The notes under the pieces were generated by a model. That model made no database searches. It was given only the letters and a program-made list of their open reading frames with translations, and had not been told where the DNA came from. From positions 38,864 to 102,863 of the forward strand of contig NZ_BMOP01000015.1 of NCBI RefSeq assembly GCF_014647135.1: 64,000 bases of DNA, read 5' to 3'. This DNA is from Shewanella xiamenensis (GTDB lineage: Bacteria > Pseudomonadota > Gammaproteobacteria > Enterobacterales > Shewanellaceae). Shown here piece by piece: positions 54,866 through 63,994 of the stretch (its first letter is position 1; every line of letters starts with the position of its first letter). The position numbers were made by a program, and so were the translations under genes.

Positions 54866-55159
54866 ATGTCTGATAACCAAAATGCCTTTTACGCCCGCGC
54901 CACTGAGTTGATTAAGCTCGCTAACCAGCAAAACCAAAACACTGAAATCCAAACCGGTGAAGTCAGTGCTTCATTTATGTGGGCCCTCGCCCGCTACAAC
55001 GCTTGGTTTGGCTCCACCAGCTTTGAAAACAAAGAGCAAATGCAGGCCAAAAAACAAGAAATGATGGACTACTACATGGAGCGTTATAAAGAAATGCTCG
55101 ACGCCAATCTCGAGGACTATATCGAAAACTTCGACCACTACCGCGCAACGCAAAAGTAA
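54866..55159 (+). CDS. DUF3144 family protein
   Basis: 97-aa soluble helical protein: FYARATELIKLANQQN, SASFMWALARYNAW, then MMDYYMERYKEMLDANLEDY, the DUF3144 pattern. Function unknown. ATG 54866 has AGGA seven bases upstream and replaces the frame start two codons earlier. Confidence 0.82.
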   Translation: MSDNQNAFYARATELIKLANQQNQNTEIQTGEVSASFMWALARYNAWFGSTSFENKEQMQAKKQEMMDYYMERYKEMLDANLEDYIENFDHYRATQK

Positions 55160-55170
55160 TCGTTTACGCA

Positions 55171-55209
55171 ACGCCCGATAGCCTAAGGTTATCAGGGCGT
55201 CTGATTTTT
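55171..55209 (+). terminator. Intrinsic terminator after DUF3144
   Basis: ACGCCCGATAGCC and GGTTATCAGGGCGT form a stem with a single bulge, followed by TTTTT a few bases on. Confidence 0.7.
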
Positions 55210-55376
55210 AGCTTAAGTGGTGATGACTCTCATTCCTCAACACTTAGCTACATCGTTATCCAATATTGATTAATTCTCGTCACGACAAGCCAGTATTTGC
55301 GACCGAATGTCTGCCTTAAGCACTAACATCTTGCTGTCAGTTGAATACTTAACAGAAATATTAACATAGGCTCTTT

Positions 55377-55715
55377 TTAGCTACTCATGTTGGTTTTAAT
55401 CCATAAATAAGCAACATAGATAACCACCGTAGTATATCCAGCCGATATCACTAGATTACATTTCCAAAGAGTTAACCAAAAAGATCCTCTGAAATAAGTA
55501 CGCTTTCTGACCTCATGATTAAACAATGCAATTGAAGAAAATATCAACATCAGTGCGGAGCATCCCAGCATAGGTAACAACAGAAACATAATACCCAAAC
55601 CTGCCGCTCCTAAAGATGCGTTAGATGTTTCATTACCAATGGGGGCGAGCATCATAAAGCCCAAAGCTATCCCTGCTATTGTAAGTATCAATCCCAAAAG
55701 TTGGAGTGTTCTCAT
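55377..55715 (-). CDS. Small integral membrane protein (112 aa)
   Basis: 112-aa protein with three membrane segments (LGLILTIAGIALGFMML, LGIMFLLLPMLGCSALMLIF, NLVISAGYTTVVIYVAYLW). The ATG at 55715 has AAGGA five bases upstream; the frame runs further upstream into a repeat. Family not recognised. Confidence 0.55.
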   Translation of the reverse strand: MRTLQLLGLILTIAGIALGFMMLAPIGNETSNASLGAAGLGIMFLLLPMLGCSALMLIFSSIALFNHEVRKRTYFRGSFWLTLWKCNLVISAGYTTVVIYVAYLWIKTNMSS

Positions 55716-55744
55716 CATCGTCCTTAAGATTAAATCCGCACATA

Positions 55745-55772
55745 CTAGGGCGTATTGACGTTTCGAGATTAG
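55745..55772 (+). repeat. Dispersed intergenic repeat, copy A (fragment)
   Basis: Starts CTAGGGCGTATTGACGTTT and matches the repeat at 57184 in 23 of 27 positions. It is a truncated copy of the same intergenic repeat, lying just upstream of the small membrane protein gene. Confidence 0.6.
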
Positions 55773-55935
55773 AAGGACTATGTATGCAAAGAACGCCAAC
55801 AACATCCTATCTACGCTCTCTTTAACAATCCCTAATTTATATCGTCGTCTCTACGATTGTTAAATCTACAAAATGGCTCTTGTAACAGTGTGTAAGCGGA
55901 GCAACTAAACCCAATCTCATTTTAAACATGAATTA

Positions 55936-57078
55936 TTAGTGGGTTCTTGTGAGCAAATGCAACGGCATATCATCATCTAAATAGGCCTCATCTGCCAGAT
56001 AGAGCTTATTAGTACGGATCATCTTCTGGATCATCTCAACATAGGCGTAGCCGCGCTCTGAATATCGATCCAAGGTACCAGCAAGTGCAACACCCGTAAT
56101 TGTTTGATTGGCTTGCCTTGATTCGGCACGAAGCTGACGCATTTTGTGGTAAGCACTATGGGTATTTAAATTCAATAAGTATCCTTCAACGGAGGCTAAG
56201 GGAGTCTCAAATCGCGCCAGCCCGTACTGCCCCATCCCCTGGCGCTTTTGCTTAGGCTCCATACCATTACCATTAAAATCCCACTGACCAAACAAGGCAT
56301 TCCCCTCAAGTGTAAAGCGCGATGTCCCCCAACCACTTTCCTTTGCCGCCTGGGCCAATACTAGAGATGGAGGCAAAATATCTACCCGTTCAAGCAGGGC
56401 TTGCCTGTGGGACGGTGATAACGACAGTATTGGATTACTGATAACTTTGTACTTAATCGCTAAAGCGACCAAACCAGTGTCGTTGAGGGGCGCAGAGATT
56501 ACCTGTTGCCGTTCTTGTAACACTTTTTCATTCGCTAATAATACTAAGGGGGTCATCAATCTAAAAAACACCATCTTCTTTTGCTTCACAGGCAATTGCT
56601 CTGATACCGACCGCCATCCTTTACCTACGGCATCAAAGGTTAATCTCGGAACCGATTTATTCCCCCCGTGGAAATTTTCAGCAGTGTAATTAAGGGATTC
56701 AAAAAAGAGCATCAGTTCATCAATTGAATTAATACTCACAGTGACAGGTTTAAGCTCCGCAGGCTGCAAAGATTGCGGCTCACCAGCCAATTGAAATCCA
56801 ACACCATTCCCCCAGTGAGAACCGACTATTCCTTGAGTATTCGCTTGCATATGTGAAGGCTGAATTAAAGAAGATAATCCCATAATAGCCGGCATTGTTG
56901 CCTGACAATTTGCCAAGGGGTAGCAAACAGCATCAGAGTGGGTAGCTAATCCACTGGTTAATATCTTATTAATTTTCAGATTGTTGCTGCCAAAGTCGGT
57001 TGCCGCCAGTTGAGGCGACAATATAGACAATACCATCGACATGAGCATTGCTAAGGGCAATTTACACTTTAGCAACAT
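55936..57078 (-). CDS. Bax-like glucosaminidase
   Basis: 380-aa exported protein; signal peptide KLPLAMLMSMVLSILSPQLA ending near residue 26. The C-terminal ~150 residues form a glucosaminidase-type (GH73-like) domain with its catalytic glutamate in LAQAAKESGWGTSRF and the family motif NALFGQWDFNG. It probably cleaves peptidoglycan glycan strands in the periplasm or at septa, like E. coli Bax (274 aa), to which it is longer by an N-terminal ~120-residue domain of unknown fold. ATG 57078 chosen with GAGAG upstream. Confidence 0.85.
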   Translation of the reverse strand: MLLKCKLPLAMLMSMVLSILSPQLAATDFGSNNLKINKILTSGLATHSDAVCYPLANCQATMPAIMGLSSLIQPSHMQANTQGIVGSHWGNGVGFQLAGEPQSLQPAELKPVTVSINSIDELMLFFESLNYTAENFHGGNKSVPRLTFDAVGKGWRSVSEQLPVKQKKMVFFRLMTPLVLLANEKVLQERQQVISAPLNDTGLVALAIKYKVISNPILSLSPSHRQALLERVDILPPSLVLAQAAKESGWGTSRFTLEGNALFGQWDFNGNGMEPKQKRQGMGQYGLARFETPLASVEGYLLNLNTHSAYHKMRQLRAESRQANQTITGVALAGTLDRYSERGYAYVEMIQKMIRTNKLYLADEAYLDDDMPLHLLTRTH

Positions 57079-57183
57079 GAAATCTCTCTGGAGTAAATCA
57101 ATCGCAATCCGACTAGCCAAAATACAAGGGGGGAAAGGTAACAAGAAAAACCTGACAATTTGCTTAATAGATAGGCAATTTAT

Positions 57184-57281
57184 CTAGGGCGTGTTGATGT
57201 GTAGAGATTAAATTTTGTTCGTTCTAGCAAGCCCATGCGAGCAAAGCGAGGAATAAGGCTAGGCCATGTTGACGTTTGGAG
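57184..57281 (+). repeat. Dispersed intergenic repeat, copy B
   Basis: CTAGGGCGTGTTGATGT begins a segment that matches copy A (55745). A related motif CTAGGCCATGTTGACGTTTG begins at 57259 in the same orientation ~75 bases on. Between them is GTTCGTTCTAGCAAGCCC. This is the start of a repeat I associate with Shewanella intergenic regions; it lacks any frame. The 400 bases 57079-57479 hold nothing else that I can support. Confidence 0.55.
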
Positions 57282-57479
57282 TGTGCAAACGCACTTGAGT
57301 GGCACTTATAAACAATGGGATGAGTTTAAACCTAACTAACCTCAGGGTTTTACCAACCACGACCAAGGACAGAAACTCAAAGAGGGGCAAATAATCCTAT
57401 TTGCCCCTCTGATGCAGTGACACTGTGGCGAATCAGTTGCTTACTTATGCGCAGCAAGAACAAACTTGATACATCGCCA

Positions 57480-57698
57480 TTATTGAGTACATGTTTTTGT
57501 CGTTTGGCAATCAACCTGCTGCTTAAGTTGCTGTGCATATTGCTCCGCTGCTGCTTTTGCCTTTCGGGCTTCCACTTTTTGCTGCACATCCTCAGCTAAT
57601 GCCTTATCAAAGGTCTCCATGCCAAAATAGTCGGCAACATCCAAATAAATAAACCAAGCGGCAGCGGCAACGAGGCCATAGGTCAGTAGACGTAACAT
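57480..57698 (-). CDS. Small membrane-anchored protein (72 aa)
   Basis: 72-aa protein: one membrane helix (LRLLTYGLVAAAAWFIYLDV) and a charged helical tail rich in K, A, E and Q, with a C-terminal CQTTKTC pair. GAGG ribosome site upstream. Family not recognised. Confidence 0.6.
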   Translation of the reverse strand: MLRLLTYGLVAAAAWFIYLDVADYFGMETFDKALAEDVQQKVEARKAKAAAEQYAQQLKQQVDCQTTKTCTQ

Positions 57699-58532
57699 GG
57701 TATTTAAACCTCAATAATTGTATCGACATCTGCAATATAGCTGAGGTTTTTGATAAAGAAAACTGTCAATTTAATGACCAAAAAATGTCAAATAAATACC
57801 ATTAATCAATGAGATACAAAAAACACAAAAACCTTAAATTACAGAGTTTTAGCAGTTTAAGATAAAAGTTGGTTCTAAGCTGTCAAAATTAACAGTTTAC
57901 CAAGAAGAATGATCGATTATTTGACAAGAGCCCTTAGGTGACAAAAAATCACAACTCACTTAACTAACGTCAGAAAATCGGCGATAAAATCATCAATTCA
58001 TATTTTTGACATAACACGCTAACGCCAAAGAGATCCTCTCTCGGCTTCATTGCGGTAATAGCCTTTGCGCCAATAACCAAAGCTAAATAACCTGAGCTCC
58101 CCCCTTGCTTATTGGCACTTTTTAAAAACTGGAAAAGTAGCTTTGCGCGGCATTTATAGCTTAATGATTGAGCAATTCACCTCGATTTACTGTGGCGAAT
58201 AACACCATCAATTGCTACTCAAAGGCTTAAAAAGCCTCAGCACCAAAATGTTCGACTGATTAAAGCTTACTCACTCGCGTAATTAACTAACCTAATATTC
58301 TAAAAACAGTTTTTTGAATTATTTAGTTTGTTAATTTATCGTTTTTTAGCCTTAAGACGCGCGCTACTGAATCTTCTTAAAAAACAACTGCAACGGCCTT
58401 TAACATCAAAATATGCTTATATTTCAATCGGCTCATCATCTTGAACATAACAATTTACTCACAGTCCCCTTGTTTGTTCCACAAAGTGAGGATTGCTAAC
58501 ATTCCCGCACCGCCCCTTTTTAAAACATCAAT
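57699..58532. other. Long gene-free stretch before the nucleosidase gene
   Basis: 834 bases of AT-rich DNA with no supported frame. ACCTGAGCTC at 58091-58100 repeats the outer 10 bases of the inverted-repeat element at 12470. AGGCTT/AAGCCT near 58223-58237 is a minor hairpin. The promoter of the nucleosidase gene must lie here; no operator was recognised. Confidence 0.45.
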
Positions 58533-59318
58533 ATGCAAAATCCCCTACAAGTATCAGCCAGCAATACAATTTCCCCTATTTTGGTTCAAGGAGCGATGGA
58601 CATTGAAGTTGAGACCTTAATTGCCGCTCTTGGCAAGGTCACTATCAACACGTTTGGATCATGGACGTTCTGGGAGGGTGAACTGAGTGGCCACCCTGTC
58701 GTGGTATCCCGCACTGAAATAGGTTTAGCAAACGCGGCGGCGGCGACCACACTGGCCATTGCCCACTATCGACCCAAACTAATCATCAATCAGGGCACCG
58801 CTGGCGGCCATGATCCTAAGCTGTATCGCGGTGATATCGTCATCGGTGAAACCAGTTTTAATATGGGTTCGTATCTCACCAAGTTAACGCCAAAGGGTCA
58901 GGGTATTCACCCTACCCAATGGCAAAACTTCGATATGACCATGTACCTGCGTGAACACGGCGAAGTGGTCAAGCATAACCACTTTAAAGCTGATCCAGCC
59001 TTAGTGGAGGTGGCATTATCCCAAGCACATCAATACACCAAGGGAAAAGTTGTGAAGGGAATAATAGGTACTGGTGATGAATGGAATCGCGAGCTCGACC
59101 GTATCAATTGGCTACACCACACCTTCGGCACCGCAGTCGAAGAAATGGAAACGTCCGCGGCGGCGTTAGTGGCAGAGGCTTATAAACTCCCCTTTGTCAG
59201 CATTCGCATATTGTCAAATACCGATCAACACAATCAGGACTTTGACCCGCAGACCGCAGTGGATTGCCAGCAATTTGTGCTGAACATCATCCAACAACTG
59301 ATAGGCACTACTAAATGA
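58533..59318 (+). CDS. Nucleosidase/phosphorylase of the MTA/SAH-nucleosidase family
   Basis: 261-aa protein of the PNP/MTAN superfamily, which splits nucleosides into base and sugar. [14 protein letters not shown] carries the acid/base glutamate of Mtn[20 protein letters not shown] is the phosphate/loop region, and the [15 protein letters not shown] helix supplies the ribose-binding Glu. The residue aligned to the catalytic Asp of MtnN (ISDVAD in E. coli) is Asn here: ILSNTDQ. It is followed by a nucleoside transporter, suggesting nucleoside salvage. No good ribosome site before 58533; an ATG at 58596 has one but would cut the fold. Confidence 0.8.
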   Translation: MQNPLQVSASNTISPILVQGAMDIEVETLIAALGKVTINTFGSWTFWEGELSGHPVVVSRTEIGLANAAAATTLAIAHYRPKLIINQGTAGGHDPKLYRGDIVIGETSFNMGSYLTKLTPKGQGIHPTQWQNFDMTMYLREHGEVVKHNHFKADPALVEVALSQAHQYTKGKVVKGIIGTGDEWNRELDRINWLHHTFGTAVEEMETSAAALVAEAYKLPFVSIRILSNTDQHNQDFDPQTAVDCQQFVLNIIQQLIGTTK

Positions 59319-59435
59319 GTGACTAGGGCGGGATAAAGCCAACGCTAGCTTATCGCCCATCCACAGTGAGCTTGGCCTGCGCTTTTGCATCGCCAAGCCT
59401 GCGTTTGTTTCGCAATTCCAATGTAGATTAAATCC

Positions 59436-60704
59436 ATGCAAATCTTAGTTAGCCTCTTAGGCATCATCACCTTACTTGCTGTTGCATACCTGGCCTCGGA
59501 AAACCGTCGAGCCATTAACTACCGCACTGTCGGCCTCGCCTTTTTACTGCAATTGGCCCTAGGGGCATTTGTGATGTACTCCGCACTGGGGCAATCGATG
59601 ATCTTCTCGATGGCTGCAGCCGTCTCCAACGTCATCAGCTACAGCAATGACGGCATGTCTTTTATGTTTGGCGGCCTTGTTAGCGATAAAATGTATGAGC
59701 TATTTGGCGCAGGCGGTTTTGTCATAGCTTTTAAGGTATTGCCAATTATTGTGTTTTTCTCAGCATTGTCGGCGGTGCTTTATTATCTGGGGATAATGCA
59801 ACTGGTGGTCAAAGCCGTTGGCGGGGCGCTGCAAAAACTGCTCAACACCAGTAAGGCAGAATCCATGTCAGCCAGTGCCAACATCTTTTTAGGGGTAACT
59901 GAAGCGCCACTACTCATTAAACCCTATATGCCGCGTATGACTCGCTCAGAGTTATTTGCAGTAATGTGCGGCGGTTTAGCCTCCATCGCGGGCACTATGC
60001 TCGCGGGCTACGCCCAATTAGGTATAAAGATGGAGTACCTGCTCGCGGCCTCGTTTATGGCGGCCCCCGGCGGCCTTCTGTTTGCAAAGCTTTTGATCCC
60101 ACAAACAGAAACAATCAACGATGCGCATCTACAGCTCACAGAGGAAAATCAACCTCGCAATCTGCTTGATGCCGCCACCACAGGCACCATGAGCGGACTT
60201 TCACTCGCCCTCGCGGTAGGCGCAATGTTGTTTTCATTTATCAGTTTAGTTGCCTTATTTAATGGGATGCTCGGTGGTATTGGCGCTTGGTTTGGCCTCG
60301 AAGGTCTCACACTACAACAAATCCTTGGCTACCTATTTGCACCACTGGCTTGGTTAATGGGCGTCTCTTGGGATGAAGCCATGCTGGCGGGCTCTTTCAT
60401 TGGCCAAAAGATTGTGATCAATGAATTTTTTGCCTACATCAACTTAGCGCCTTACCTGTCAGGCGATACCTTAGTCGCAACCACTGGGCTGCCAATGTCT
60501 GAGCGCACCCAAGTGATTTTATCTTTTGCGCTGTGTGGTTTTGCCAATATTGGTACTGTGGCCATCGCAATTGCCGGGATTGGCGGCCTAGTGCCAGAGC
60601 GCCGCTCCGAAATCGCCTCACTGGGCCTAAAGGCCTTGGCGGCAGGGGTTTTATCTAATCTTATGGCGGCGACTATCGCAGGATTATTCATGAGCTTAAG
60701 CTAA
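59436..60704 (+). CDS. nupC: NupC-type concentrative nucleoside transporter
   Basis: 422-aa inner-membrane protein of the CNT family, importing nucleosides with H+ or Na+. GVTEAPLLIKPYMPRMTRSE and the later ASGSFIGQK-like AGSFIGQKIVINEFFAY are the substrate and cation motifs of CNTs; several helices precede each. Located 118 bases after the nucleosidase gene, so uptake and cleavage may be coupled. Confidence 0.92.
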   Translation: MQILVSLLGIITLLAVAYLASENRRAINYRTVGLAFLLQLALGAFVMYSALGQSMIFSMAAAVSNVISYSNDGMSFMFGGLVSDKMYELFGAGGFVIAFKVLPIIVFFSALSAVLYYLGIMQLVVKAVGGALQKLLNTSKAESMSASANIFLGVTEAPLLIKPYMPRMTRSELFAVMCGGLASIAGTMLAGYAQLGIKMEYLLAASFMAAPGGLLFAKLLIPQTETINDAHLQLTEENQPRNLLDAATTGTMSGLSLALAVGAMLFSFISLVALFNGMLGGIGAWFGLEGLTLQQILGYLFAPLAWLMGVSWDEAMLAGSFIGQKIVINEFFAYINLAPYLSGDTLVATTGLPMSERTQVILSFALCGFANIGTVAIAIAGIGGLVPERRSEIASLGLKALAAGVLSNLMAATIAGLFMSLS

Positions 60705-60710
60705 CGCGGC

Positions 60711-60744
60711 CATCAATGCGGCGGCCCTAGCTACCGCATTGATG
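60711..60744 (+). terminator. Hairpin after nupC
   Basis: CATCAATGCGG (60711-60721) pairs with CCGCATTGATG (60734-60744), 11 bp without a T-run. It may mark the transcript end. Confidence 0.55.
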
Positions 60745-60891
60745 CCAAATGGCCTCGTGACCAAGGCTAGGGAGATAGAGGAAAATTGAGCACTTATCAA
60801 CAAATGCTTGTCAACCAATCACTTTTAAGATGTTAACGCTGAGCTGTTAATGCTCTGCGGCGTCCAGTACTTATTTGTAAAATGGCGAGCA

Positions 60892-61275
60892 TTAAAAAGC
60901 TTGAAAGAAAATCCCAAAGGCGCTGAAAATCGCCACAAACCAAGAGAGGGATCGTAAGGTGCCTTTATTCAATAGATATAAAATCTGATACGCAAAGCGA
61001 GCCACAATATGCACAATGGCTAACCATTCGGCAGTAGGTGTCACCTTGCCGGTTGCGATTACAGTCAGCACCGCCAAGCCAAATATCAGCAGTGATTCAA
61101 ACGCATTTTGATGCCCCGCTAACGCCCGAGCACCAAATCCAGTTAACTGCGCCTGCTGGCTGCGAGGATGATGGTTATCATAACCACCCGCTTTGGCCAT
61201 CGCCCACGCCACAGGACCTTTGGCTAAATACGGCAATAACATGGCGATAAACAAACAAGTCAGTAGTGTATTCAT
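60892..61275 (-). CDS. MAPEG-family membrane protein
   Basis: 127-aa protein with three to four membrane segments. NHHPRSQQAQLTGFGARALAGHQNAFESL has the MAPEG pattern of a glutathione-S-transferase-like membrane fold; bacterial members are of mixed role, often eicosanoid-unrelated GSTs. ATG with AAGGAAA site seven bases upstream. Last of a group of minus-strand genes; no operon proof. Confidence 0.75.
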   Translation of the reverse strand: MNTLLTCLFIAMLLPYLAKGPVAWAMAKAGGYDNHHPRSQQAQLTGFGARALAGHQNAFESLLIFGLAVLTVIATGKVTPTAEWLAIVHIVARFAYQILYLLNKGTLRSLSWFVAIFSAFGIFFQAF

Positions 61276-61366
61276 AGGATTTCCTTATTGCTTAGAACAA
61301 TAAATGCATCTCAAACAGTGCGTTGTAGCGCTTATAACAGTGAATTTACCAGCAAAGGGCGATTGA

Positions 61367-62191
61367 TTAACGTGCCTTATCTAAGGCATCGCAAACGGCC
61401 TTTACACCAAGTAAAGCTCTAGGCGTCGCGCGGTGTAATAAATCGGCATTTAATTGATAAATATGTTGGTTTTTAACAGCAGGGATTTCGGTCCATTTAC
61501 GCCAATCAATCCCTTTAACATTGCCTTCTTCTTCGCTTTGTAAAATCACCTCGGGCAAGGTCAGTAGCACATTCTCAAGACTCACCTGCGGATAATCACT
61601 CGCCGCATCATAAAAGACATTTTGCCCATGGCACACGCCAATAATCTGCTGGATCCAACTGTTTTTCGCAACCGTCATTAAGGGCATCGACCACAACTGA
61701 TAAAACACTTTAGGCTCAGATTTAGCGGCGTTTTCATTGCGGAGTCGAAGCAGCTCGCGGCGATAATCCGTTGCCACTTGATTAGCCTGCTCCACATGCC
61801 CCGTTAATTGGCCTAACTCTTCAATTTCTTTGGCAACATCTTCAAGCGTTTGTGGGGAACTGCTGTACAGTTTAAAACCTAAGCTTTTGAGTTGATTGAT
61901 ATCCTCGGCTTTATTGCCCGTATCCCACACCACAATTAGATCGGGATTAAGCTCTAATACGCGCTCAATCTGAATACCATAATAACCACCAATACTAGGG
62001 ATTTTTTTCGCCGCTTCGGGATAATCCGCATAATCTGTGGCGGCCACAATCGCCTCTCCCGCACCAATGGCATAGAGCATTTCAACCGCGTGGGGAGACA
62101 ACGCAATAATACGTTTTGCTGGCTCTGCCATAGCAGATATAGGTAACAGGGCAAGACTGACACCTAGGATAATAATGCGTCGAATTAACAT
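61367..62191 (-). CDS. BtuF-like vitamin B12 (or metal-complex) binding protein
   Basis: 274-aa periplasmic protein of the helical-backbone fold: signal peptide ALLPISAMA near residue 22, then AKRIIALSPHAVEMLYAIGAGEAIVAAT and ADYPEAAKKIPSIGGYYGI, the pattern of BtuF. The family binds cobalamin and hands it to BtuCD. No btuC or btuD gene and no cobalamin riboswitch are visible here. It follows a DUF2235 gene by 15 bases, with its own AAGGAA site. Confidence 0.82.
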   Translation of the reverse strand: MLIRRIIILGVSLALLPISAMAEPAKRIIALSPHAVEMLYAIGAGEAIVAATDYADYPEAAKKIPSIGGYYGIQIERVLELNPDLIVVWDTGNKAEDINQLKSLGFKLYSSSPQTLEDVAKEIEELGQLTGHVEQANQVATDYRRELLRLRNENAAKSEPKVFYQLWSMPLMTVAKNSWIQQIIGVCHGQNVFYDAASDYPQVSLENVLLTLPEVILQSEEEGNVKGIDWRKWTEIPAVKNQHIYQLNADLLHRATPRALLGVKAVCDALDKAR

Positions 62192-62206
62192 GAAATTCCT
62201 TATGAT

Positions 62207-63244
62207 TTAATCGATTAACTGTTCTGGCCAGCCATATTTTTCAAGGTAGGTCTGCAAGTTTTTAGGACGATACTGAGGATCTTGATCCCAACGCACCTTG
62301 ACCGAATGATGCAACAATACCGGCGCAACATTCGGGTCAAGCGGCCGCAAATACGGCTGCTTAATCCGGTAAAAACTACGGCGTGAATCGTGCAGCGTCG
62401 CCAAGGGATTAGGGCGTAAACTGGCCATTAAATGTGGCTCGAGACTTAAATTAAACCGCTCAGCCTCAGCGATCATCCACGAAAGGGCATTATCCGACAA
62501 TAAAGAGCCATCTTTATCCGGCTGATAACTGCCGCCAATATTGCTATGGGCCCCCGCAAACCACACTTGCTGCATATCCATATTGTCGCGCAATTGCCAG
62601 ATAGTGGGCTCAAAGTCGCTGCGATGCTCGTCTATCGCCAAGGCATGGCGGGCAACACGCACATTGCGACCGATTTTAGTGTCGTAAAACTCATCTTTAT
62701 CTTCAAATAAGCCGAGGAAGGAAATCGGGATCCCCATAGCGCCCACCGTATCCCACACCCCAACAAACTTAATCTCCCGTGATTCGTGGCTGTGCTTTTG
62801 TCTAAACTCAACGGATTTATCGCCGCTTGGAGCAAAGGGCGCGCTGCTTTTTTTATAGTGGTCAAAGGCTTGTTGAATAAGCCGAGCATCGGGGCGCTTA
62901 AGAATGCCGCAATTATTGATAAGACCACACAAACAGCGCACTGTGTATGCGCCTCGGCTAAAGCCAAAGAGATAAATCTCATCGCCAGGGGAGTAGTTCT
63001 GCACGATATAGCGGTAACCATCCATGATATTTTTATGCAGCCCACGCCCTGTCGCGCCGCCAATCACTTCATCGTAATAGGAGCCAACGCCCCAGTCGTA
63101 AAACACCTGCTGGGGTTTACCATCGGCCGCCATCGGGCTAATGGCCCGCGCCAGACGTAGCACATTGGTGGGAAAATCCACCTTAAGGTCTTTCTCGGGT
63201 CGATTCCAAGTCCCGTCAGCACAAATCACAATACGTTTATTCAT
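62207..63244 (-). CDS. DUF2235 alpha/beta-hydrolase (Tle1-like domain)
   Basis: 345-aa protein: N-terminal IVICADGTWNRPEKD is the DUF2235 start, the nucleophile lies in LFGFSRGAYTV (GxSxG, Ser about 96), and a late GAHSNIGGSY holds the base. The fold is shared with T6SS lipase effectors such as Tle1, but the 345-aa length has the catalytic domain only and no VgrG, PAAR or immunity gene lies nearby, so a cytoplasmic or periplasmic hydrolase is as likely. No signal peptide. It precedes btuF-like by 15 bases. Confidence 0.83.
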   Translation of the reverse strand: MNKRIVICADGTWNRPEKDLKVDFPTNVLRLARAISPMAADGKPQQVFYDWGVGSYYDEVIGGATGRGLHKNIMDGYRYIVQNYSPGDEIYLFGFSRGAYTVRCLCGLINNCGILKRPDARLIQQAFDHYKKSSAPFAPSGDKSVEFRQKHSHESREIKFVGVWDTVGAMGIPISFLGLFEDKDEFYDTKIGRNVRVARHALAIDEHRSDFEPTIWQLRDNMDMQQVWFAGAHSNIGGSYQPDKDGSLLSDNALSWMIAEAERFNLSLEPHLMASLRPNPLATLHDSRRSFYRIKQPYLRPLDPNVAPVLLHHSVKVRWDQDPQYRPKNLQTYLEKYGWPEQLID

Positions 63245-63994
63245 CGCATCATCCTTGAGGCACTGATGCCCAATCTCGATGGTAAAAAGCTGTCGATACA
63301 GACGCTAACGGGTTTTACCAAGGGATCACCGCCTCGATAGCCTTGTTTACGGGCGATGTAAGACGGAAAAACTGACCTTGCTTTACATGCTCACGTCGCA
63401 GCAAAAAACCTATACTGACATAAAACCCTCAGCTAACAAATTGGAACAATAAAATGCAGCGACAGTTTGCATGTGCAACCTTCATACGAAAGCAAGATTA
63501 ATGCAGCCTTTAACAAGGTATTGGACAAAAGCGATTAATCTTTTTATCTATTTATGGAGTTTATTGTCATTGTTTCCCCAGTGACTCGCCGTGAATATAT
63601 CCCTATAGGCTCGACGGCGACATCCATGTCGCCAACGGTCACTGGTGCCCCAATGCCAATTTTAACTACCCATTTGCGATATGTACGTTAAAAGCAAATG
63701 GACAAAAGCGTGTCAGCACGTCGACTGTATCTGGTGAATTTCGGATAAAAATTTCTATGGGTTAACGCCCAATTAAGTAGTGAGCAACGCAATACAATAG
63801 CTACCGCATTGCGCCTTAAACACAAAACTCACTGCAAACCAAAACTGCCACGCGTTGCGAATCTGCTTAAATTGTTTGTTGAACGAAGCCGCTTTGCGGC
63901 AGGAACAAGATAAAGATAAAGCCATCCTTTTGCCCCTCATCCTAAATACTTGCTAGACGCGACCTGCTTCGGTCGCAATCCTAGGAGTATCATC
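63245..63994. other. Terminal intergenic region with hairpins
   Basis: 750 bases with no convincing frame. It holds the inverted-repeat element at 63576-63648 and two hairpins near the right edge: GCCGC/GCGGC (63888-63900) and GCGACC/GGTCGC (63959-63976). Confidence 0.5.
63576..63648. repeat. Nested inverted-repeat element
   Basis: Outer arms CCAGTGAC (63578-63585) and GTCACTGG (63638-63645) enclose an inner stem GGCGACAT (63616-63623)/ATGTCGCC (63626-63633). A transcript would fold into a cruciform-like hairpin. It looks like a repeat family of intergenic spacers rather than an operator. Confidence 0.6.

Noticed and set aside
62192..62206. Cobalamin riboswitch before the BtuF-like gene
   Set aside because: Only 15 bases separate it from the upstream gene; no B12-box sequence is seen there or upstream of the DUF2235 gene.
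62632..63160. Two overlapping frames (143 and 124 codons)
   Set aside because: Both lie within the DUF2235 gene in other frames; no independent support.
62207..63244. T6SS effector module
   Set aside because: No VgrG, Hcp, PAAR, chaperone or immunity gene is near; the domain alone does not prove secretion.
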